A stretch of DNA of 64,000 nucleotides from Massilia cavernae (lineage in GTDB: Bacteria > Pseudomonadota > Gammaproteobacteria > Burkholderiales > Burkholderiaceae_D). The stretch lies in the NCBI RefSeq assembly GCF_003590855.1, contig NZ_QYUP01000118.1, positions 1 to 64,000 on the forward strand, in the 5' to 3' direction. Of the stretch, positions 38,106 to 48,423 are shown piece by piece. Under the pieces are notes generated by a model. The model had not been told where the DNA came from and did no database searches. It saw nothing but the letters and a program-made list of their open reading frames with translations. A program made the position numbers and the translations under genes. Every line of letters begins with the position of its first letter. Position 1 is the stretch's first letter.

Positions 38106-39355
38106 ATGAACCGTATAAACAACAGGGCGCGCGCGGCGCCGTGCGGCTCGAGATCCCGCGCCTGAACGCGGTGGCCGCCGACCTACCGGCCGCCGCCGTG
38201 CGCGCGCTGCGCAACAACCCGCATGTCGAGTTCGTCGAGGAGGACGTCAAGCGCTACGCGCTGGCAGCCGCCACGCCGTCGCGTCCGCCGTATGTGGCGG
38301 GCCAGCTGGTGCCTTACGGTATCCATATGGTGCAGGCCGACCAGTTGCCCGATACCTATGCCGCCAACCGCAAGCTGTGCATCATCGACTCCGGCTACGA
38401 CCTGAATCATGAAGATTTGTCCGGGAACACCGTCACCGGCAGCTACGATCCAGGCACCGGCTGGTGGTACAGCGACGAAAACCACCACGGCACCCACGTG
38501 GCGGGCACCATCGCCGCGATCGACAACAGCGGCACCGGGGTGGTGGGGGTGAATCTCAACCGCCGGCTGCAACTGCACATCGTCAAGGTGTTTGGCGCCG
38601 ACGGCTGGGCTTATTCCTCGACGCTGGCGGCGGCCGTCGACGAATGCGCCGCGGCGGGATCGAACGTGGTCAGCATGTCGCTCGGCGGCGCCCTGCCCAG
38701 CCGAATCGAGATCATGGCCTTCAATGCGCTGGCGGCGCAGGGGATCATGGCGCTGGCGGCGGCCGGCAACGACGGCACCACCTCGATCCAGTACCCGGCC
38801 GGCTATCCGGGGGTGATTTCGGTGGGGGCGCTGGACGAGAACAAGGCCTGGGCGCCGTTTTCACAACGCAACAGCAAGGTGGAGTTGTCGGCTCCTGGCG
38901 TCGACGTGCTGTCGACCGTGCCGATGGGCGCCGGCGTGCACGCCACGCTGAAGGTGGGCGGCGCGGACTTCAAGCCGGGCGTGATCTACAACAATGTGCC
39001 GGGCGCCTTCAGCGGTACGCTGGGCGGCGCGGCCACCACCACCCCGTCGGTCAGCGTGTCCGACACCGACGGCGCCGCGCTGAACGCAAGGCTGGGACAG
39101 GAGGCCACGGTCTCGGTGGAGCCCTACAACTACGGCTATTACGACGGCACCTCGATGGCGACGCCGCACGTCTCGGGAACTGCGGCGCTGGTGTGGAGCT
39201 ATTTCCCAAGCTGCAGCGCGGAACAGTTGCGCCGCTCGCTGGGGCGCAGTGCCCAGGACCTGGGCAAGAAGGGACGCGACGACCAGTTCGGTTACGGGCT
39301 GGTGCAGGCAAAGGCAGCGTATGACCGCATCCGGACACTGGGTTGCGGCAACTGA
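38106..39355 (+). pseudogene. Decaying subtilase (S8) paralog
   Basis: Close paralog of the intact protease at 39702. A ribosome binding site (TGGAG) and ATG at 38106 start MNRINNR, but the frame then breaks and stops at 38165. The protease frame reopens at 38141 in the propeptide (VRLEIPRLNAVAADLPAAAVRALRNNPHVEFVEEDV). Compared with its neighbour, it lacks most of the signal peptide and the start of the inhibitor domain, and also ~55 residues of the protease-associated insert after KPGV. The triad ([23 protein letters not shown]) is still present. It cannot be secreted as it stands. Confidence 0.75.
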
Positions 39356-39701
39356 CCTCCCAAGAAATGGCACAAAAATCGACGCCCTGGGCGTCCATAG
39401 TTACATCCAAACATTTACGTCCAGCATTAAATGTTGCTTTATCAACATTAAAATATGCGTGGCGCCAAATAGTATCACCAAAAATATCCATACGGTTAGG
39501 CCCCTCGCAAATTTTGCAACGTTCTCATGTCAATACAACAGGTAGAAGAACATCTCGGAAAGTTCGATTGATTTCCCTGATTTTTTGCCAATACACTGCA
39601 TCCTGCTGTTCAGAAACACTGGCCAGCGAAGGGTTGTTCCAACCTCGCACGGGGTCCACAAGAGTCCTGGCGAATAAAAACTATTTAATCGGAGAAGATT
39701 C
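39356..39701 (+). other. Upstream region of the intact subtilase gene
   Basis: AT-richer than its surroundings and without a gene. AATGTTG (39430-39436) and CAACATT (39443-39449) form a 7-bp inverted repeat with a 6-nt spacer, a possible operator. An AATAAAAACTATTTAAT stretch before the CGGAGAAG ribosome binding site may contain the -10. Confidence 0.4.
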
Positions 39702-41276
39702 ATGATGCAGAGCAACACAGGCATGACCAAAATGGCTGCCGCAGTCAAGGTGGCGGTAGCAGTAGCAGCATTCGGTGGCGTAATGGGCGCGGCTTCGGCG
39801 GCCGCTCCAGACACCACCCGTGTGATCGTGGCATTCAAACCCGGCGCCGCCGCCAGCATGAAATCCGCGGTTGCCGCGGCCAAAGGCAGCGTCAAGCACG
39901 AAATCTTCGGCGCCAACGCGATGGCGATCGAAGTGCCGGCAGTTGCTCTGAAGGGCCTCCAGAACAATCCTAACGTCGAATATGTCGAAGAAGACGTCAT
40001 TCGCAAGCCTTTCGCGCTGACCTCGCCTTCGACCGGCACCCCATACGCGACCGGCCAGCTGGTGCCTTACGGCATCAAGATGGTCCAGGCCGACATCCTG
40101 CCTGATACCAATGCAGCCAACCGCAAGGTCTGCATCATCGACTCCGGTATCGACCAAAACCACGAAGACCTGGCCGGCAACGCCATGACCGGAGAGTACG
40201 ACGCCGGCACCGGCTGGTGGTATACCGACGAAAACCACCACGGCACCCACGTGGCAGGCACCATCGCCGCGATCAACAACAGCGGCAAGGGCGTGGTTGG
40301 CGTCAACGCCAACGCCAAGCTGAACCTGCACATCGTCAAGGTGTTCAACGCTGCCGGCTGGGCATACTCGTCGACCCTGACCACTGCTGCCAACAAGTGC
40401 AAGGCAGCAGGCGCGAACGTGATCTCGATGTCGCTGGGCGGCGGCCGTTCCAGCCAAACCGAGAAGAAAGCCTTCGACAGCCTGGCGGCAGCCGGCGTAC
40501 TGTCGATCGCAGCGGCCGGCAATGACGGCAACACCGTCGTTTCCTATCCGGCAGGCTACGCCAGCGTGATGATGGTCGGCGCGCTGGACGAGAACAAGGC
40601 ATGGGCTACCTTCTCCCAGTACAACACCAAGGTCGAGATCTCGGCGCCCGGCGTCCAGGTCCTGTCCACCGTGCCGATGAACAGCGGCACCGAAGCAGCA
40701 CTGTCGGTCGGCGCCACCACCTACGCTCCTGGCGTGATGGAAGGTTCGCCGGTGGCTACCGCCACCGCGCCGCTGGCTGACTTCGGCAACGGCAGCGCGA
40801 CCAACGCCGCCGTCTCCGGTAAGATCTGCGTGATCGCCCGCGGCACCGTCGACTTCGCAACCAAGGTATCGAACTGCCAGGCATCGGGCGGCGTGGGCGC
40901 GGTTGTCTACAACAACGTGGCAGGCACGTTCGGCGGCACGCTGGGCACTACCGTGACCAGCATCCCGTCGGTCACCGCCACCGACACCGAGGGTGCATCG
41001 CTGATGAGCCAGCTGGGCCAGACCGGCACCGTTGCCATCAAGACCAGCAGCTATGCCTACTACGACGGTACCTCGATGGCTACCCCGCACGTGTCGGCAG
41101 TGGCGGCACTGGTGTGGAGCTACTTCCCAACCTGCACCGGCGCACAGATCCGCAGCTCGCTCACCAAGAGCGCTGAAGACCTGGGCCCGGTCGGCCGCGA
41201 CACCAAGTTCGGTTATGGCCTGGTGCGCGCCAAGACAGCTTACGATCGTATCGCCTCCCTGGGCTGCGGCAACTAA
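39702..41276 (+). CDS. Secreted subtilisin-like serine protease (S8) with PA domain
   Basis: Extracellular protease of 524 residues. A signal peptide (about 1-32, ending MGAASAAAP) is followed by an I9 inhibitor prodomain ([15 protein letters not shown]...VEYVEEDV). The catalytic domain has D in CIIDSGID, H in [13 protein letters not shown] in AAAGNDG and S in [20 protein letters not shown] protease-associated domain (about 345-430) is inserted before the serine. It starts with ATG ATG; either may be used. A strong terminator follows. It is the working copy of a tandem pair. Confidence 0.94.
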   Translation: MMQSNTGMTKMAAAVKVAVAVAAFGGVMGAASAAAPDTTRVIVAFKPGAAASMKSAVAAAKGSVKHEIFGANAMAIEVPAVALKGLQNNPNVEYVEEDVIRKPFALTSPSTGTPYATGQLVPYGIKMVQADILPDTNAANRKVCIIDSGIDQNHEDLAGNAMTGEYDAGTGWWYTDENHHGTHVAGTIAAINNSGKGVVGVNANAKLNLHIVKVFNAAGWAYSSTLTTAANKCKAAGANVISMSLGGGRSSQTEKKAFDSLAAAGVLSIAAAGNDGNTVVSYPAGYASVMMVGALDENKAWATFSQYNTKVEISAPGVQVLSTVPMNSGTEAALSVGATTYAPGVMEGSPVATATAPLADFGNGSATNAAVSGKICVIARGTVDFATKVSNCQASGGVGAVVYNNVAGTFGGTLGTTVTSIPSVTATDTEGASLMSQLGQTGTVAIKTSSYAYYDGTSMATPHVSAVAALVWSYFPTCTGAQIRSSLTKSAEDLGPVGRDTKFGYGLVRAKTAYDRIASLGCGN

Positions 41277-41294
41277 GCTACCCTCCGCATGACG

Positions 41295-41322
41295 AAAAGG
41301 ACGCTTCGGCGTCCTTTTTTTT
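41295..41322 (+). terminator. Terminator of the subtilase gene
   Basis: AAAAGGACGC, TTCG loop, GCGTCC and a run of eight T: a textbook intrinsic terminator 18 bp after the stop. Confidence 0.93.
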
Positions 41323-41352
41323 GCACTGCAGCGTTTGCGCGCGGCACTCCCT

Positions 41353-41358
41353 TATAAT
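41353..41358 (+). promoter_or_regulatory. -10 element of valS promoter
   Basis: Consensus TATAAT 31 bp before the ATG. No strong -35 at 16-18 bp. Confidence 0.5.
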
Positions 41359-41389
41359 GGTTGTTTTCGCACAAATTACACGCCCAACC

Positions 41390-44289
41390 ATGGAATTAGC
41401 CAAGTCTTTCGAGCCAGCCGACATTGAACAATTCTGGCGCAACGAGTGGGAACAGCGCGGTTACTTCACCGCCACCCTCGACGCCGACAAGCCGTCTTTC
41501 AGCATTCAACTGCCGCCGCCGAACGTGACGGGCACGCTGCACATGGGGCACGCGTTCAACCAGACCATCATGGATGGCCTGACCCGCTACTACCGCATGC
41601 GCGGCTTCAATACCGCCTGGATCCCGGGCACCGACCATGCCGGCATCGCCACCCAGATCGTGGTCGAGCGCCAGCTGGACGCGCAGAAGGTCTCGCGCCA
41701 TGACCTCGGCCGCGACGCCTTCATCGAAAAGTCTGGGAATGGAAGGAAAAATCGGGCAACACCATCACCGGCCAGATGCGCCGCATGGGCACCTCGCCAG
41801 ACTGGAAGCGCGAGTACTTCACGATGGACGAGACCCGCTCGGCGGTGGTGTCGGAAGTGTTCGTGCGCCTGTACGAACAGGGCCTGATCTACCGCGGCAA
41901 GCGCCTGGTCAACTGGGACCCGGTGCTGGGCACCGCGGTCTCGGACCTGGAAGTGGTGTCGGAAGAAGAAGACGGCTCGATGTGGTACATCAAGTACCCG
42001 TTCGCCGACGGCAGCGGCCACCTGACGGTCGCCACCACCCGTCCTGAAACCATGCTGGGCGACGTCGCCGTCGCGGTCGACCCGACCGACGAGCGCTATA
42101 CCGCGCTGGTCGGCAAGATGCTGACCCTGCCCCTGGCCGGCCGCGAAATCCCGGTCATCGCCGACAGCTACGTCGACAAGGCCTTCGGCACCGGCTGCGT
42201 GAAGATCACCCCGGCCCACGACTTCAACGACTATGCGGTCGGCCAGCGCCACAAGCTGGAGCCGATTAGCATTTTTACTCTTGATGCAAAAATCAAGAAG
42301 AGTATTTTTGATGATTTCACGTTCTCACGTGCGCCCGCCGCAGACGGCACGACATTGGCCGACGAGCCAATTCTTGGTAAAGCCACATTTGAGCTAATTC
42401 CGGAAGCCTACCGCGGCATGGACCGCTTCGCCGCGCGCAAGCAGATCGTGGCCGACCTCGACGCCCAGGGCCTGCTGCAGGAAGTCAAGCCGCACAAGCT
42501 GATGGTGCCGCGCGGCGACCGCACCGGCGTCGTCATCGAGCCGATGCTGACCGACCAGTGGTTCGTCGCGATGAGCAAGCCGGCCCCGGAAGGCACTTTC
42601 TTCCCTGGCAAATCGATCGCCGAGGTAGCGCTGGAAAAAGTGGCCGGCGGCGAAATCAAATTCGTCCCCGAAAACTGGACCACCACCTACAACCAGTGGC
42701 TGAACAACATCCAGGACTGGTGCATCTCGCGCCAGCTGTGGTGGGGCCACCGCATCCCGGCATGGTACGACGACGCTGGCAACATCTTCGTCGCCAAGAC
42801 CGAGCAAGAAGCCAGGGCCAAGGCGGCCGCCGCCGGCGTCACCGCTGAACTCAAGCGCGACGACGACGTGCTCGACACCTGGTTCTCGTCGGCGCTGATC
42901 CCGTTCTCGACCATGGGCTGGCCGGAACAAACGCCGGACATGAAGGCCTTCCTGCCGTCGTCGGTGCTGGTCACCGGCTTCGACATCATCTTCTTCTGGG
43001 TCGCCCGGATGGTGATGATGACGACCCACTTCACCGGCAAGGTGCCGTTCGAGACCGTGTACGTGCACGGCCTGGTGCGCGACTCGAGCGGCCAGAAGAT
43101 GTCCAAATCGAAGGGCAACACGCTCGACCCGATCGACCTGATCGACGGCATCGACGTCGATACCCTGGTCGCCAAGCGCACCACCGGCCTGATGAACCCG
43201 CGCGACGCCGAGAAGATCGCCAAGGCCACCCGCAAGGAATTCCCGGAAGGGATCGCGGCCTACGGCACCGACGCGCTGCGCTTCACCATGGCCAGCTACG
43301 CTTCGCTGGGCCGCAACATCAACTTCGACCTGGGCCGCGCCGAGGGCTACCGCAACTTCTGCAACAAGATGTGGAATGCGACCCGCTTCGTGCTGATGAA
43401 CACCGAGGGCAAGGACTGCACCGCGAGCGACGCCGACCTGTCGCAGGCCGACAAGTGGATCCTGTCGCTGATGCAGCGCGCCGAGCTGGAAGTGGCCAAG
43501 GGCTTCGAGGACTACCGCTTCGACAATATCGCCGCCGCGATCTACAAGTTCGTGTGGGACGAGTACTGCGACTGGTACCTGGAAGTGGCCAAGGTCCAAG
43601 TCCAGCAAGGCACCGAAGGCCAGCAGAAGGCCACCCGCAACACCCTGCTGCGCGTGCTGGAAGTAATCCTGCGCATGGCGCATCCGATCGTGCCGTTCGT
43701 GACCGAGGCGCTGTGGCAGGCCGTCGCCCCGCTGGCCGGCAAGACCACTGAAGGCAGCGGCGATTCGATCATGACACAGCCTTACCCGGTTGCGAACGAA
43801 GCGCTGATCGACACCCAGGCCGAGGAATGGATGGCGCAGCTGAAGGCGCTGACCGACGCCACCCGCAACCTGCGCGGCGAGATGCAGCTGGCGCCGTCGC
43901 TGCGCGTGCCGCTGATCGTGGAAGCGGGCGACGCCGACACCAAGGCGCGCATGCACGGTTTCGCGCCCTACATCCAGTCGCTGGGCAAGCTGGCGGAAGT
44001 GAACATCGTCGACGCGCTGCCGGAATCGCCCGCCGCGGTGTCGATCGTCGGCACCACAAAGCTGATGCTGAAAGTCGAGATCGACGTCAAGGCGGAACGC
44101 GAGCGCCTGTCCAAGGAAATCGCGCGCATCGAGGGCGAGATCGCCAAGGTCAATGGCAAGCTGGGCAACGAGAGCTTCGTTGCGCGCGCGCCGGCGGCGG
44201 TGGTGGAGCAGGAGAAGGAACGCCTGGTGAACTTCTCGGCGACGATCGAAAAGCTGCGCGAGCAGTTTGGGAAGCTGCCGGCAGCGTAA
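41390..44289 (+). CDS. valS: Valyl-tRNA synthetase, apparent 1-nt frameshift
   Basis: Charges tRNA-Val and edits mischarged threonine. ATG 41390 starts [16 protein letters not shown]; the HIGH motif is [13 protein letters not shown] and KMSKS is [10 protein letters not shown], followed by an anticodon-binding domain and a C-terminal coiled coil. The first frame is correct up to FIEK (41731) and the second continues with [15 protein letters not shown] from 41734. One G is missing (AAGGTCTGG expected, AAGTCTGG found). Restoring it gives 966 residues, normal for ValS. As the gene is essential, a sequencing error or a second copy is most likely. Confidence 0.93.
42261..42405 (+). other. Low-GC patch inside the valS editing domain
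   Basis: About 140 bp with clearly lower GC and different codons (ATT, TTT, GAT, AAA) than the rest of valS. It includes a hairpin, ACTCTTGAT...ATCAAGA (about 42279-42304). The reading frame stays open ([23 protein letters not shown]). It may be an imported or recombined segment. Confidence 0.5.
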
Positions 44290-44300
44290 TACTTCAGGGT

Positions 44301-44756
44301 TCACGCCTTCCTGGCGTGCCTGCTCAAATGCCGGTCCAGCGCATTCGCGAAATTGCGCTGGTCGCCCTGGCTGAACGGCGACGGACCACCTGTGTCCACG
44401 CCGTTCTGCCGCAATTCATCCATGAACTTGCGCATCGTGAGGATCTGCGCGATATTCGCCTCGGTATAGAACTCGCCGCGCGGGTTGAGCGCGAACCCGC
44501 CCTTGGCCAGCACGTCGGCCGCCAGCGGAATATCCCCCGTCACCACCAGGTCGCCCTGCGCCACCAGGCGCACGATTTCGGCGTCGGCCACGTCCGCCCC
44601 CTGCGGAACCTGCAGCGCGCGTACGAAGCGCGACCCCGGTACCCTGATCAGCTTGTTGGCCACCAGCGTGACTTCCATCTCCAGCCGCTCCGCCACGCGG
44701 AACAGGATATCCTTCACCACGCCCGGACATGCGTCCGCATCCACCCAAATCCGCAT
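44301..44756 (-). CDS. yaiI: YaiI/YqxD (UPF0178, DUF188) family protein
   Basis: A 151-residue protein with the family pattern: [86 protein letters not shown] and [14 protein letters not shown]. The aspartate-rich PIN-like fold suggests a nuclease, but no activity is established. It converges with valS, 11 bp from its stop. Confidence 0.9.
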   Translation of the reverse strand: MRIWVDADACPGVVKDILFRVAERLEMEVTLVANKLIRVPGSRFVRALQVPQGADVADAEIVRLVAQGDLVVTGDIPLAADVLAKGGFALNPRGEFYTEANIAQILTMRKFMDELRQNGVDTGGPSPFSQGDQRNFANALDRHLSRHARKA

Positions 44757-44890
44757 CCTGCCACCCTCATTTCCGTCTCGTTCTGCCAGCCGGCCAGTAT
44801 AACCCGCTGAAAAAGTTGCTCGACGACCTGGCCTGATTCATTTAAGCGCCACATTTACAACTATTATGATATTGTCATTCGGAATTACTT

Positions 44891-44918
44891 TTGTTTCCCC
44901 AGACATCCGTCGTATCCT
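44891..44918 (+). promoter_or_regulatory. Promoter of the small membrane protein gene
   Basis: -35 TTGTTT (44891-44896), 16 bp, -10 TATCCT (44913-44918), 28 bp before the ATG at 44947. Confidence 0.4.
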
Positions 44919-44946
44919 AGTTGCAACTTGAAATTGTGGAGTGACC

Positions 44947-45387
44947 ATGATCTTCCTGCGTTGCCTGTCTGCCCTGGCCGGCATTCTGATCCTGCTATTT
45001 GCGCCGCAAGTCGCGCAACAGTTTGCTTATCTTGTCGACGCCGGCGATGTCGGGACCAACCGCGTGATGCTGGCCACTATGGCCGCCAGCGCCGTGCTGT
45101 CGTCGGGATTCTTCTTCGTCACCGTGGCCGGGCCTTCGGTGATGCGCAGGCCGGTCCGGCGCGCGGCGGCGGCCTTCCTGCTCGCGGTGCCGTTCGCCGC
45201 CAGTGCGTGGGTGCTGCTGTCCAGCGACCGCATGCCGCTGGTGTCGTTCGCCGCGCCGCTGCTGGCGATGTCCATCATTACTTTCAGTGCCTTCGTGTGG
45301 CCGGGCGCGCGCCGCCCGCGTCGCCGCTACACCCGCATTCCGGAAGGCCTCAACGCGCCCGCATCGCCCGTCCGTTCGTCCGACTGA
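44947..45387 (+). CDS. Small inner-membrane protein, unknown
   Basis: A 146-residue protein (MIFLRCLSALAGILILLFAP...) from ATG 44947, with GTGGAG 4 nt upstream; a GTG at 44941 is less likely because it overlaps that site. Four hydrophobic helices are visible and the C-terminus is basic and Pro-rich. No family recognised. Confidence 0.55.
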   Translation: MIFLRCLSALAGILILLFAPQVAQQFAYLVDAGDVGTNRVMLATMAASAVLSSGFFFVTVAGPSVMRRPVRRAAAAFLLAVPFAASAWVLLSSDRMPLVSFAAPLLAMSIITFSAFVWPGARRPRRRYTRIPEGLNAPASPVRSSD

Positions 45388-45492
45388 GGGGTGTCCGCCG
45401 TCCGGCTACTGTACATATCAACATCCGGTGGATACCGTGCCAGGGGCGCGCTAGAATCATCGCGCCTCCAACCACCGCACGGATCACGACCA

Positions 45493-45975
45493 ATGAAACA
45501 GCTCCTGCTTGCCCCCTTGTTTTGCGCCGCACTTGCGGCCGCCCCGTGTTTCGCACAAACCCCGCCTTCAGTCCCCCTGCCCGCCGACATCGACCGCGTG
45601 CTGAAGGACTACGAGCGCGCCTGGTCCGCCAATGACGCACCCGCCCTGACGAACCTGTTCCTGCCGGACGGGATGGCGCTGCCCGGCGGCCAGCCGCCCG
45701 CGCGTGGCGCCGAACAAATCCGCAAGGCCTATTCCCATGGCGGCGCGATGCCGACCTACCTGCGCGCGATCGACTATGCGGTGTCCGGCGACATGGCCTA
45801 CATCGCCGGCGGCTATGGCCCCGTCGCAGCGAAGGAGGACATGGGCAAGTTCGTCCTGGTGCTGCGCCGCGTCGACGGCCGCTGGCTGATCGCGGCCGAC
45901 ATCGAGAACGCCAACATGCAGATGCGTCCGGCCCCGCGCCCGGCGAAGGCAGCCGCACCGGCAGCGCAAGGCTGA
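45493..45975 (+). CDS. Secreted SnoaL/DUF4440-like (NTF2-fold) protein
   Basis: A 160-residue protein with signal peptide (MKQLLLAPLFCAALAAAPCFA). The mature part (DIDRVLKDYERAWSANDAPALTNLFLPDGMALPGGQPPARGAEQIRKAYSHGG, KFVLVLRRVDGRWLIAADIENANM) has the NTF2-like pattern of DUF4440/SnoaL proteins. A TAGAAT -10 lies at 45452-45457. Periplasmic; activity unknown. It converges with ruvB. Confidence 0.75.
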   Translation: MKQLLLAPLFCAALAAAPCFAQTPPSVPLPADIDRVLKDYERAWSANDAPALTNLFLPDGMALPGGQPPARGAEQIRKAYSHGGAMPTYLRAIDYAVSGDMAYIAGGYGPVAAKEDMGKFVLVLRRVDGRWLIAADIENANMQMRPAPRPAKAAAPAAQG

Positions 45976-46001
45976 CCGGCGCCTTCCGAATGCGCTGAGG
46001 C

Positions 46002-47066
46002 TTATCCCTGCAGGCTGTCCCAGAGGTCGCCGGTCGGACCGGTTCGCGGCGCGGCGACGCCGAAGTGCTGGTAGGCCGCCGGCGTGGCCACCCGGCCGCG
46101 CGGGGTGCGCTGCAGGTAGCCCTGCTGGATCAGGTAGGGTTCGAGCACGTCTTCGATGGTATCGGCCGCCTCGCCGATGGCCGCCGCCAGGTTGCCGATG
46201 CCGACCGGCCCGCCGCCAAACTTGAACAATACCGCTTCCAGCAGCTTGCGGTCCATGACGTCGAAGCCGACCGAATCGACGTCGAGCATGGCCAGCGCGC
46301 GGTCGGCCATTTCCTTGGTAATTTCGCCGTTGCCCTTCACTTCCGCGTAATCGCGCACGCGCCGCAGCAGGCGGTTGGCGATGCGCGGCGTACCGCGCGC
46401 ACGCAGCGCGATCTCGCGCGCGCCGTCATCCTGGATCGGCGCGTTGAGCAGCGCGGCGCTGCGGCCGACGATGCGGGTCAGCTCCGCCGCGTTGTAGAAC
46501 TCCAGCCGCGCGACGATGCCGAAGCGGTCGCGCAGCGGGTTGGTCAGCATGCCGGCGCGGGTCGTGGCGCCGACCAGCGTGAACGGCTGCAGGTCGATCT
46601 TGACCGAGCGCGCGGCCGGGCCTTCGCCGATCATCAGGTCGATCTGGTAGTCCTCCAGCGCCGGGTACAGGATCTCCTCGACCACCGGCGACAGGCGGTG
46701 GATCTCGTCGATGAACAGCACGTCGTTGGCTTCGAGGTTGGTCAGGATCGCGGCCAGGTCGCCCGGCCGTTCCAGCACCGGGCCGGAGGTCTGGCGCAGG
46801 CTGACGCCCATCTCGCGCGCGATGATGTGCGCCAGCGTGGTCTTGCCCAGGCCCGGAGGCCCGAACAGCAAGGTGTGGTCGAGCGCCTCGCCGCGCTTGC
46901 GCGCGGCAGAAATGAATATTTCGAGCTGGCCGCGGATCTTTTCCTGGCCGACGTATTCGTCAAGCTGCTTCGGGCGCAGCGCGCGTTCGATCGCCTCCTC
47001 GTTGGGCGAGGCAGGCGTCGAGGCGATGATGCGTTGCTCGCTGAAATCGTCGGTCTGGATACTCAT
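46002..47066 (-). CDS. ruvB: Holliday junction branch migration ATPase RuvB
   Basis: Hexameric motor that, with RuvA, moves Holliday junctions. ATG 47066 ([17 protein letters not shown]) gives 354 residues. Walker [11 protein letters not shown] (68-77), Walker [11 protein letters not shown] (about 114-123), sensor I GATTRAG, arginine finger region LRDRFG and a C-terminal winged helix ([20 protein letters not shown]). It follows ruvA after a 103-bp gap with two perfect palindromes. Confidence 0.97.
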   Translation of the reverse strand: MSIQTDDFSEQRIIASTPASPNEEAIERALRPKQLDEYVGQEKIRGQLEIFISAARKRGEALDHTLLFGPPGLGKTTLAHIIAREMGVSLRQTSGPVLERPGDLAAILTNLEANDVLFIDEIHRLSPVVEEILYPALEDYQIDLMIGEGPAARSVKIDLQPFTLVGATTRAGMLTNPLRDRFGIVARLEFYNAAELTRIVGRSAALLNAPIQDDGAREIALRARGTPRIANRLLRRVRDYAEVKGNGEITKEMADRALAMLDVDSVGFDVMDRKLLEAVLFKFGGGPVGIGNLAAAIGEAADTIEDVLEPYLIQQGYLQRTPRGRVATPAAYQHFGVAAPRTGPTGDLWDSLQG

Positions 47067-47108
47067 TGCGTAATCTCGGAAAAAAACATTTCTGGCTCGG
47101 GTACGGAA

Positions 47109-47158
47109 GCCTGCCTTGCAAGGCAGGCCCGTTCCGCAGGGGCGCGGCATGCCGCGCC
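47109..47158. repeat. Two perfect palindromes between ruvA and ruvB
   Basis: GCCTGCCTTGCAAGGCAGGC (20 bp, 47109-47128) and GGCGCGGCATGCCGCGCC (18 bp, 47141-47158), 12 bp apart. Each can form a cruciform or an mRNA stem. The ruvA stop is at 47170 and the ruvB start at 47066, so they lie fully in the operon gap. Confidence 0.75.
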
Positions 47159-47169
47159 AATTCCCTGCT

Positions 47170-47748
47170 TCACCCCCTTGACAGCGCCTTGAGCGCGAAC
47201 TTGATGCCGTCGGAGACGGACGAGCCCGCCGGCAGGTTCTTCAATGCGGACGTGGCTTCCTTGTCAGAATACCCCAATGCCAGCAGGGCGTTGAGGATGT
47301 CCGACTGGGAATCGTCGCGCGGCGCTCCGGCAACGGCACCGACGTCCGCACCCAGCTTGCCTTTCAGCTCGAGCAACAGGCGTTCGGCGGTCTTCTTGCC
47401 GATGCCCGGCACCTTGACCAGCCGCCCCGCTTCCTGCAGGGTCACGGCCTGGGCCAGGTCGGCGATCGTCATGCCCGACAGGATGGACAGCGCGGTGCGC
47501 GCGCCGACGCCGCTGATCTTGATCAGCTGGCGGAACACGGCGCGTTCGTTGGCGTTGCCAAAGCCGAACAGCAGGTGGGCATCTTCGCGGATCGCCTGGT
47601 GGGTGAACAGCGCCACCTTTTCGCCGATACCGGGCAGATTGTAATAGGTGCTCATCGGCACATCGACCTCGTAGCCGACGCCGTTGCAGTCCACCAGCAA
47701 TTGCGGGGGATTTTTTTCGAGCAGGATTCCGGAAATGCGACCAATCAT
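47170..47748 (-). CDS. ruvA: Holliday junction DNA-binding protein RuvA
   Basis: Tetrameric junction-binding protein that loads RuvB. 192 residues, starting [39 protein letters not shown]. The middle domain has two helix-hairpin-helix motifs ([19 protein letters not shown] and [23 protein letters not shown]) and the C-terminal RuvB-binding domain is [20 protein letters not shown]. It is 18 bp after ruvC. Confidence 0.97.
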   Translation of the reverse strand: MIGRISGILLEKNPPQLLVDCNGVGYEVDVPMSTYYNLPGIGEKVALFTHQAIREDAHLLFGFGNANERAVFRQLIKISGVGARTALSILSGMTIADLAQAVTLQEAGRLVKVPGIGKKTAERLLLELKGKLGADVGAVAGAPRDDSQSDILNALLALGYSDKEATSALKNLPAGSSVSDGIKFALKALSRG

Positions 47749-47766
47749 CGTGAGCCTTGGAGAAAT

Positions 47767-48303
47767 TTAAACGAGGCGGCCGCGCTTCATGCGCAGCCCG
47801 CCGAGCGACGGCGCCAGCGACTGGATCAGCGCCAGCGCGTCGACACTGTTGGCGTGGCAAATGGCGACGCCGAGGGCGTCGGCGGCGTCCGAACCGGGCA
47901 GACCGGGAAGGACCAGCAGGCGCGACACCATGTCCTGCACCTGTTCCTTGGCCGCCTTGCCGGTGCCGACCACAGCCTGCTTGACCTGCAGCGCGGTGTA
48001 TTCCGCCACCGACAAATCCTGGCTGACCAGGGCGGTGATGGCGGCGCCGCGCGCCTGCCCCAGCAGCAAGGTGGATTGCGGGTTGACGTTGACAAACACC
48101 TTCTCGATGGCCGCGCAGTCGGGCCGGTAGGTGCGCACCACTTCGCCGATGCCGTCCAGGATGACCTTGAGGCGGGGCGGCAGTTCGCCTTCGCTACCGG
48201 TCTTGATGGTGCCGGACGCGATGTAGCGCAGCTTGCTGCCCTGCTTTTCAATGACGCCGAAGCCGGTCGTGCGCAGGCCTGGGTCGATGCCAAGAATAAT
48301 CAT
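47767..48303 (-). CDS. ruvC: Holliday junction resolvase RuvC
   Basis: Endonuclease that cuts junctions symmetrically. 178 residues; the acidic site is visible as D7 in [15 protein letters not shown] in [12 protein letters not shown] and the C-terminal [12 protein letters not shown]. First of the ruvCAB set, after purH. Confidence 0.96.
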   Translation of the reverse strand: MIILGIDPGLRTTGFGVIEKQGSKLRYIASGTIKTGSEGELPPRLKVILDGIGEVVRTYRPDCAAIEKVFVNVNPQSTLLLGQARGAAITALVSQDLSVAEYTALQVKQAVVGTGKAAKEQVQDMVSRLLVLPGLPGSDAADALGVAICHANSVDALALIQSLAPSLGGLRMKRGRLV

Positions 48304-48387
48304 GGACGAATGTTATACCGGGCGGCAACGCTTGTGGGGAAATACTGTGTAAAAACACAGTTGTGTAGCGGATTTTTTGAAGGGATG

Positions 48388-48414
48388 GGGGTCCCGCGCT
48401 TGGCGCGGAACCCC
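48388..48414. terminator. Hairpin after purH
   Basis: GGGGTCCCGCG and CGCGGAACCCC pair around a short loop, 10 bp past the purH stop. It lacks a U-run, so it may only partly separate purH from ruvC. Confidence 0.45.
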
Positions 48415-48423
48415 GGGTATTGC

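Noticed and set aside
39702-39707. Choosing between the two ATG codons of the subtilase
   Set aside because: Both have the same upstream CGGAGAAG; the difference is one residue in the signal peptide, so no separate call was made.
41726-41740. Programmed ribosomal frameshift in valS
   Set aside because: GAAAAG does not allow both tRNAs to re-pair after a -1 slip, there is no clear stimulatory structure, and ValS is not known to need recoding.
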